Assembly: GCA_013146195.2 (NCBI GenBank)
Contig: CM028379.1
Coordinates: 90,439,401-90,503,400 of the forward strand
Direction: 5' to 3'
Source of the DNA: Codonopsis lanceolata
Lineage: Eukaryota; Streptophyta; Magnoliopsida; Asterales; Campanulaceae
Length of the DNA stretch: 64,000 bases
Below are positions 58,417 through 64,000 of the stretch, piece after piece (position 1 is the first letter of the stretch; every line of letters begins with the position of its first letter). The notes under the pieces were generated by a model. The model searched no databases and was not told where the DNA came from. It saw only the letters and a list, made by a program, of their open reading frames with translations. Both the position numbers and the translations under genes were made by a program.

Positions 58417-58555
58417 TCACTATCACTATCACTATCACTATCACTATCACTATCATCATCATCATTATTATTATTATTATTACTATCACTATCACTATCA
58501 CTATCACTATTGTTATTGTTATTGTTATTGTTATTGTTATTGTTATTGTTACTCT
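58417..58555. repeat. Compound microsatellite
   Basis: (CACTAT)n, (CAT)n, (TTA)n, (CACTAT)n and (TTGTTA)n arrays follow one another. A 75-codon Leu/Ser frame across it is an artefact. Confidence 0.97.
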
Positions 58556-58784
58556 GTTACTCTGCTACTCTGCTACTGCTACATTATTAATATTTGAAAC
58601 TCCGAATACTTTATACTATTCAAAAACTCTGTATAAAGAATGTTTTCGAATAAACTTGAATTTTTTCCGTCATGCAAATAGAATCTGAATTCAAATAAGT
58701 TATTCCTTTTGAATGATTTTTTTATTAAATTATATTTGTATTTTATAAATAAAGAAATTTCCGAGAAGAAAATAAGCTAAAATC

Positions 58785-59265
58785 AAAATAACTAAATTAT
58801 TTTTACCGTTAACTATTATTTTTGTTTTGTAAATTATTTTTATTTTGATAACTTCCATTATATTTTTTTGTTTTATTGGCTTCGTAACTATTATTTTTAT
58901 TTTATTTTTAAGAATTACTTTTACGAAAAAAATTTATTCCGTAAATCATTTTTATTATTTTAGTAACCTCAGTTTAAATTGTTTTTGTTTTTATTGACTT
59001 TGTAACTATTATTTTTGTTCCATACAATATTTTTGTTTTACTAACATATTTCTTTACATATATATTATCAAGAATTTGTTTTAAACTTTTGTTCCGTAAA
59101 TTATTATTTTTACTAACCTTCGCATTAAATTATTTTTGTTTTGTTGATTCTGTAACTTTTATTTTTATAGTGACTTGTTCAATAAATTATTTTTATTTTA
59201 CTAACCTCTTATATTTTTGTTTTCTTGACTCTGGAACTATTATTTTTGTTTTAGTTACTATTTTT
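58785..59265. repeat. Diverged ~100-bp T-rich repeat
   Basis: The phrase GACTTTGTAACTATTATTTT recurs in variants at about 58878, 58995, 59145 and 59222 among ATTATTTTTGTTTT runs. Confidence 0.6.
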
Positions 59266-59367
59266 TATATTTAAAGAGAGAAAATTGTTTAAACATAATT
59301 AAAAGAGAGGATATGGTGGTGATAAGAGAGAAAATAGGGAGGAGACGTGAGAGAGAAATAGTGAAAT

Positions 59368-60650
59368 TGTGGGTCCCAAAGGGCACAATAATAAGCTAGA
59401 AGGGAAGGGGGGTTGAATAGCTTATTGTACACTTAAAAAACTTTTAGTAAATACTTTGAAAGGTACTTGCAATCTATTGAAAGAATTGAAGTAGCGGAAG
59501 ACCTTCAAGGTAGTTGTTCCAGGTCTGCCGATAAGCACTACCGGTAGACCTTTTACAAGTTACTAAAGTTCTGTTGTATTTGGATAATGATAATCAAAGC
59601 AATGACTAGATCAAATGACAAACAAATAGATAAGAAATAACACAATTATTTTGGGATGGTTCACACTATAAAGAGTGCTACGTCCACCACCAAGGCAGTA
59701 AACCTTGGATTTAAATAGTGCACTATGTTTTCCACTAGATCAATTACAAAGAATATCCCTAATGGATCGTGTACAAAATATTGACTTGTGTTTGGGGTCT
59801 ATGGAATTAAATATCTGTAAATACAAGATATTTAATTCGTGCAGAAGTATAGTAAATGAATGTAAACAACAAGAAGTAACAAGCAATAAATGTTGATGAG
59901 CAGCTTCTTGTTGTTGACGAGGACTTCTAGATCTGTTGAGGATCTCTTGATTGCACTGAGTTGAAAGACTTGGAGTTATGGAGTTTCAGAGCAATTCTAT
60001 TATTGTTCGATTGATTCTGTACAGTGCTTGTTTTTCCAGTCTTCAATGGCAGCATTTATAGCAGGTGCACTTCAAAAGATCCGTTGGAGAAGACGAATAC
60101 TTCAGCAGCTCTTTTCAACAATGCATTAAATGCATGGGGCTGTCAGTCAAGGATTTTCGTCTTCACAAATATCTAGAGCAGGGAATGATTTCTGAGATCT
60201 TCAAAAAGGTGGGCGATTTAGGTGTCAGATCAGAGAGTTGTTGCAGAAAGTAGGAAACAGTCTGCTTTTCCTGCTTTCACTGTTCAGGACGAAAAGTCTT
60301 CCTGCTTTTCGGAAAGTTGTTTTCGGCGGCTTGATATGTCAGGGAATGTCTTGGATTAATTCAAACAATGATTAGATTAGTTCGAATTAATTCAATGAGT
60401 CATTGCTGGACAGGACACGTCTTAAGAGACCAGGTGGACACAAGGTTTGCCGTTTGTAGGATTTGAGCAGGTCTTCCGGTGAAGCTTGTGGAGAGGTCTT
60501 CCGCTGAACCTGTAAAGTCCTTTAAAAACTATACTAGGCAAAGTTCTATACACAGTTGCCACGCTAATCGATACGCAGCCCGATTAGTCACTGAAGTATA
60601 AAACTAATGTAATGATTTGAACATATATAAATCTAACATAATAATCAACA
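59368..60650 (-). mobile_element. 3' LTR of copy B
   Basis: 1283 bp. Minus strand starts TGTTGATTATTATG and ends GGTCCCACA-type (TGTGGGTCCC on the + strand). The preceding 15 bases on the minus strand (TAAATAGGAGGAGAT) are the polypurine tract. The 5 bases outside are GAAAT. Inside are inverted short motifs such as AGGTCT...CTACCGGTAGACCT. Confidence 0.92.
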
Positions 60651-61046
60651 ATCTCCTCCTATTTATATTTGGTCATCATTACTACAAATGAGGGCTAAAA
60701 ACAGACTATGTGATAGATAATAGCATGTCTGAGAGTTTTATATATAAAGTAGCAGAAGACATGTCTCTATCAAACAGACGAGCACCTCAAGTGTAAAGAA
60801 CTAATCTAAGTGCATACAAGGATATAAAAAATCATAGCACAGTACACAGATTAGCAGCATTTTAAAATAAATTTAAACTAAACGTTTAAATTCTAAACAG
60901 ATATGAGAAGTAAAGTAACAAGAATTTAAACAAGACAATTTTTGAAAAATAGATATTCTTCTGTATTTATAAACAAGATGTTTACAGATTACAGAGTTTT
61001 CAAAATATAAGATAGATACAAAGGTAAGGGAAGAAAAGATACAAAA
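60651..61046 (-). other. 3' untranslated region and polypurine tract, copy B
   Basis: Non-coding and AT-rich, alignable with 8181-8579 (for example GACATGTCTCTATCAA and its complement). Ends at the purine tract next to the LTR. Confidence 0.75.
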
Positions 61047-63738
61047 CTACCAAGGTCTTTTCCCTTTGCCTTTGTCTGCAGCTTCCTTTTCCCTTCGTTC
61101 TCGTTCTAGCTCTTCCATTCTACGTACGTACTCGTCATCGGCATCAGTAGGAGGTCTGGTGGAACGAGAGCGGTAGTCGAGTTCTTCACGAAGACGACTG
61201 TTCTCTTCCATCAGCATTCTGTTGATTGACCTCATTTGCTTCTCCTCCGTGATGGTCTGATCACGATCACGATTAGCATTCATAACGTTGTGAGCAGAGT
61301 CGCGAGCAATGCGGTTGAGCTCTAGAACCGGAGGGCGGCCATTGCCGAGATGAAGAGTGATGGCATGGAACAACTCGTAAAAAAGGGAGGAGCAGATACA
61401 GACACATTCATCTCGTTGAGCTTCAACGTTGATCTTTACATCTGTGAAGTCGTGTCGTATCTGTCCAAAACGAGTCCAGACATCCTCTTGGAATTGTCGT
61501 AGAAGTGCTGCAGTTCGGTCATTGGCTTTGGGACGGCGGCGGTGGCTATCTCGGTATAGCGGTAAAGATGCTAGTGAGAGCGCCTAGTCTTTCGTATATA
61601 GCGTCCAGCCGTGACAAAATTTCATTATTGGCTGGCTGATGAGAAGTAGTTGTCTGGCCAATATGAATGGTGCCGGCAGAGGTAGAGTCTGCAGGTCGGA
61701 TGGGCTGTTGGAGTGGAGGAATGATGGAGTCGGAAGAGGACGAGTCTTGGGTTGGTATGGTGTTGGTTGAGGAAGATATGGTAATGGGTGGAGGGGGAGG
61801 TGGTGTTGGTGGGGAATCCAATTCCATATCAGTGTCAGAATTTTCACTGATATGGGAGGATTCGGGAAGAGGGTCAGAAGAAAACCAGAAAGAAGGGGCA
61901 GGGTAGAAGAGGGATTTTGGTTTTCTAAGGGAAGATTGAGGAGGTTGATGGGTAGGGATAAATAGGTCTGCTACTGACGAAAGTTCGAAAAGGAACTTGG
62001 CAGCAGCATAGTCTATTGGCTGAGTAGGAGGGATGGGAGTTGGTTGCGGTGTGGTTGAGAAAGTTGGTTGGGATTGGTGAGGTGTGGAAGGGGTAGATGG
62101 GTCAGGTGAGTAGTTAAAAGGGGAAGGAGGAGGAGGAGTGGGTGTTCTGGCTGGCTCCTCCTGAGTTTTAGGCTCCTCCGGAGGTGGTGAATTCCTCTGA
62201 GTAGAAGACTCAGGAGGAATGGGTTGTTGAGTAGGTGAGGTGGTAGTTGGTTGGGCGTCGGTAGAGGATTGGCTGGCGGTAGAAGGTTGCGCGTCGGTTG
62301 TGGTCTTGGTACCAGCAGTTCTCCTTTTCTTCCTCAGCGGCTGAATAGGAGGCTCAGCGGCTTCATCGGTAGTGGTAGGAGGGACTGCTGGTGGTTGGTC
62401 TTCAAAGGTTTTACGAAGTTTCCTTCGTTTTGGTTTGGGAGTGGGTGCAGGAGAGGGTGAGGTTGATTGACTGGTTTGGGTAGGTGGCTGGGAGGAAGTG
62501 GTTTGTTGAGTTTGAGAGGTTGGTTGGGCTTGGGCTGGTGAAGGTGAAGGATGGCTGGACTGGCCTGGTGCCTTGTTCTTTTGGCCTTCCTTCATCTCCT
62601 TCCTAATCCATTTGGCATGCTCCTCTTCAGTTGGAATGGCCTCTTCCGGCCTTGTCTTCTTTGTTTTGCCTTTGGCAGCCATCTTGGTTCGAAGCAGTTG
62701 CTCTGCCTCATCAGCCAGGTCTTTGGCCTTTTGATGGAGGGACGCAGCCACTTGATCATTGAACTTTGCAGAGGCCTTTTTGTGGGTTCTGCTAGCCGCG
62801 TCATGTGCTTCCATGTTGAAGCGAGTTACCAAGATCGGTACAGGCTTAGCAACTTTATCAAGGGTGACTGGCGGTAGACCCTTCTGCAGCCGTCGCTTGT
62901 TCTCGTATTCAGTGTACTTACTGAAGAACGAGGCTGTGAGTTGCTTCTCCTTGGCCACTATAATCAACTCATCTTCCTTCAAGGAAGAGTTGACATTAGC
63001 ATCATCTCTAAGAAGGGCATTGATCAGCCTAACGAAGGGGCGCTTGCAAGTGGGGTTGTTCTTGGCTTTCTCCACCCACTGCTTTAATTCGTTGAAAATG
63101 ACGGCCCCCCAGTTGAGACGAAGCTGAAGGTACACGGCACTGGTGAGGTTGATTTGTTGAGCCGTGAACATGTCATGTGCTCCACTCTTGAATAGAAGCC
63201 CCTTGTCTATAAGGTGGCTGGTGCAGTAGACGTCAAGAGGGAACAGATTTCGGAGCATTTTCCCTTGAGGCTCTCTGTAAGTGTCTACTCCTCTCATTGC
63301 TTCCCAGGCATGTACAGCCTCAGCAATGGTTGCTTCAAGAGGTCCACCAAAGTGTACGCCGATGATGGTGGAAATTGTCTTAGCGGTAATGGAGATTGGA
63401 CGGCCTCGAATCCACCCTCGAAGAGCATTCTTGTTCATGAGCTCCATTCTTTGATAGAATTCTTCTGCCAGAAAGATGCTGTAATTTTTGTCGTTGAGGC
63501 AGAAGAGGGGTAGAATACCAGAGGCGTTCATATCCTCGCAAGCTTTGGCCGGCGGCTATTGTCTTGATTGATTGAAGGTCAATGCACATTCTGGAATGTA
63601 TACCGGGTCAGGCGACTATGATGTCATGAGGCGGGGAAAAGTTGGATATCCCGGAAGGTTGACATCCGTACTTGGAGGAATGTCAGTTTCTGGGTTTAAT
63701 TTCTTTCCACTGTCGCTCTTCGATTTTGAAGTTCTTGC
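61047..63738 (-). pseudogene. Extra (envelope-position) ORF of copy B, nearly intact
   Basis: Follows an acceptor-like TTTCTTTCAG (ending 63739). The first ~70 codons are broken by two frame changes. Then 661 codons are open from MNASGILPLF (63531) to 61546. In that frame: a 'putative plant transposon protein'-like domain (EEFYQRM, GWIRGRPISITAKTISTIIG, REPQGKML, CKRPFVRLINALLRD; residues 20-170), a Lys/Ala-rich helical part (about 220-330), and a Pro/Ser/Thr/Gln-rich linker (about 340-620). A stop after LTSIFTAIPR is bypassed by a +1 frame (QEDVWTRFGQIRH). That frame continues to a coiled coil (MRSINRMLMEENSRLREELD, about 61240) and a basic end KGKGKRPW. No membrane segment seen. Comparable envelope-position ORFs of Sireviruses also have Pro-rich and coiled-coil parts. 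Function unknown. Confidence 0.75.
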
Positions 63739-64000
63739 CTGAAAGAAATACAAATAAAATTAGGGCTTTTCACCTCAACATCTAAACAAGTAGGAATTTC
63801 AAGGTTTTCTGAAATAATTAGAATTTTTCGAAACGAAAACTTGAAACCCTAGAATGTTTAGAGTATCCACACCCGAGAAAAGTATAATAGAAGTTTTCAT
63901 AAGAATAAACATTGAATATAAATAAACGACTGTTAGTATTCAAGGTTTTTAAGAACAACAATGGCGAATACTGTAGAAACTCGAAAATGACCGTTTGAAT
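63739..64000 (-). other. Leader of the copy B extra ORF
   Basis: Non-coding, alignable in patches with the leader of copy A before 4162 (AAAAGCCCTAATTTT, then a pyrimidine-rich acceptor). Probably the 3' part of an intron. Confidence 0.5.

Larger units (their letters stand above)
59368..64000 (-). mobile_element. Sirevirus-like Ty1/copia element, copy B (3' half)
   Basis: On the minus strand: leader with probable intron (64000-63739), extra ORF (63738-61047), untranslated region, polypurine tract (60665-60651) and 3' LTR (60650-59368). pol and the 5' LTR would lie beyond the window. Same order as copy A at 3221-9839, better preserved. Confidence 0.75.

Noticed and set aside
58363..58590. 75-codon Ser/Leu frame
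   Set aside because: Pure microsatellite translation.

Overview
The window is nuclear DNA of a flowering plant, most likely a eudicot. The evidence is plant-type introns, plant transposon families throughout, a copia primer-binding site for plant initiator tRNA-Met, and two host genes with plant-specific architecture. The species cannot be told from the sequence. About 7 kb belongs to host genes; most of the rest is layered transposable elements.

Layout: 0.2-3 kb holds a GTTAA minisatellite, a 350-bp direct duplication with half a Stowaway MITE between its copies, and one end of a CACTA element. From 3.2 to 9.8 kb lies the 3' half of a Sirevirus-like Ty1/copia element on the + strand: the RNase H tail, then a long extra ORF in the envelope position, a polypurine tract and a 1.26-kb LTR. 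A solo LTR of the same family sits in the extra ORF with a perfect 5-bp target duplication. From 9.8 to 16.6 kb I find only repeats and decayed LTR-like DNA. From 16.7 to 23.0 kb on the minus strand is an intact gene for an RBP45/RBP47-type protein with three RRMs (seven coding exons, 411 aa). From 23.6 to 27.6 kb are a possible Helitron end, a divergent Sirevirus-type LTR and a Stowaway. From 27.62 to 36.51 kb is a complete but dead copia element with a 5-bp target duplication, carrying a 933-bp hAT element and a 2.7-kb LTR-like insertion. A 1.5-kb Helitron with both ends follows (37.4-38.9 kb), then a MITE nested in a MITE, and a 5.5-kb L1-type LINE (40.2-45.7 kb).

From 46 to 54.2 kb are overlapping Ty3/gypsy remains: a + strand integrase tail, a precisely bounded minus-strand LTR with a TATA box and unusual hairpin arrays, and a minus-strand ORF of the plant 'putative transposon protein' type. 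A DUF1985 fragment lies at 54.2-54.8 kb. The second host gene (56.4-57.3 kb, +) encodes a 278-aa protein resembling the N-terminal half of a plant MYND-finger protein family. A 49-bp retroposed scrap with a tRNA B box and perfect 15-bp target duplications follows. The right edge (59.4-64.0 kb, minus) holds a second, better preserved copy of the Sirevirus-like 3' half.

The most interesting theme is the extra ORF in the two Sirevirus-like copies. It has an N-terminal domain, a Pro/Ser/Thr-rich middle and a C-terminal coiled coil. A distantly similar ORF occurs in the gypsy remnant at 52-53 kb. No CRISPR array, tRNA or rRNA gene was seen.
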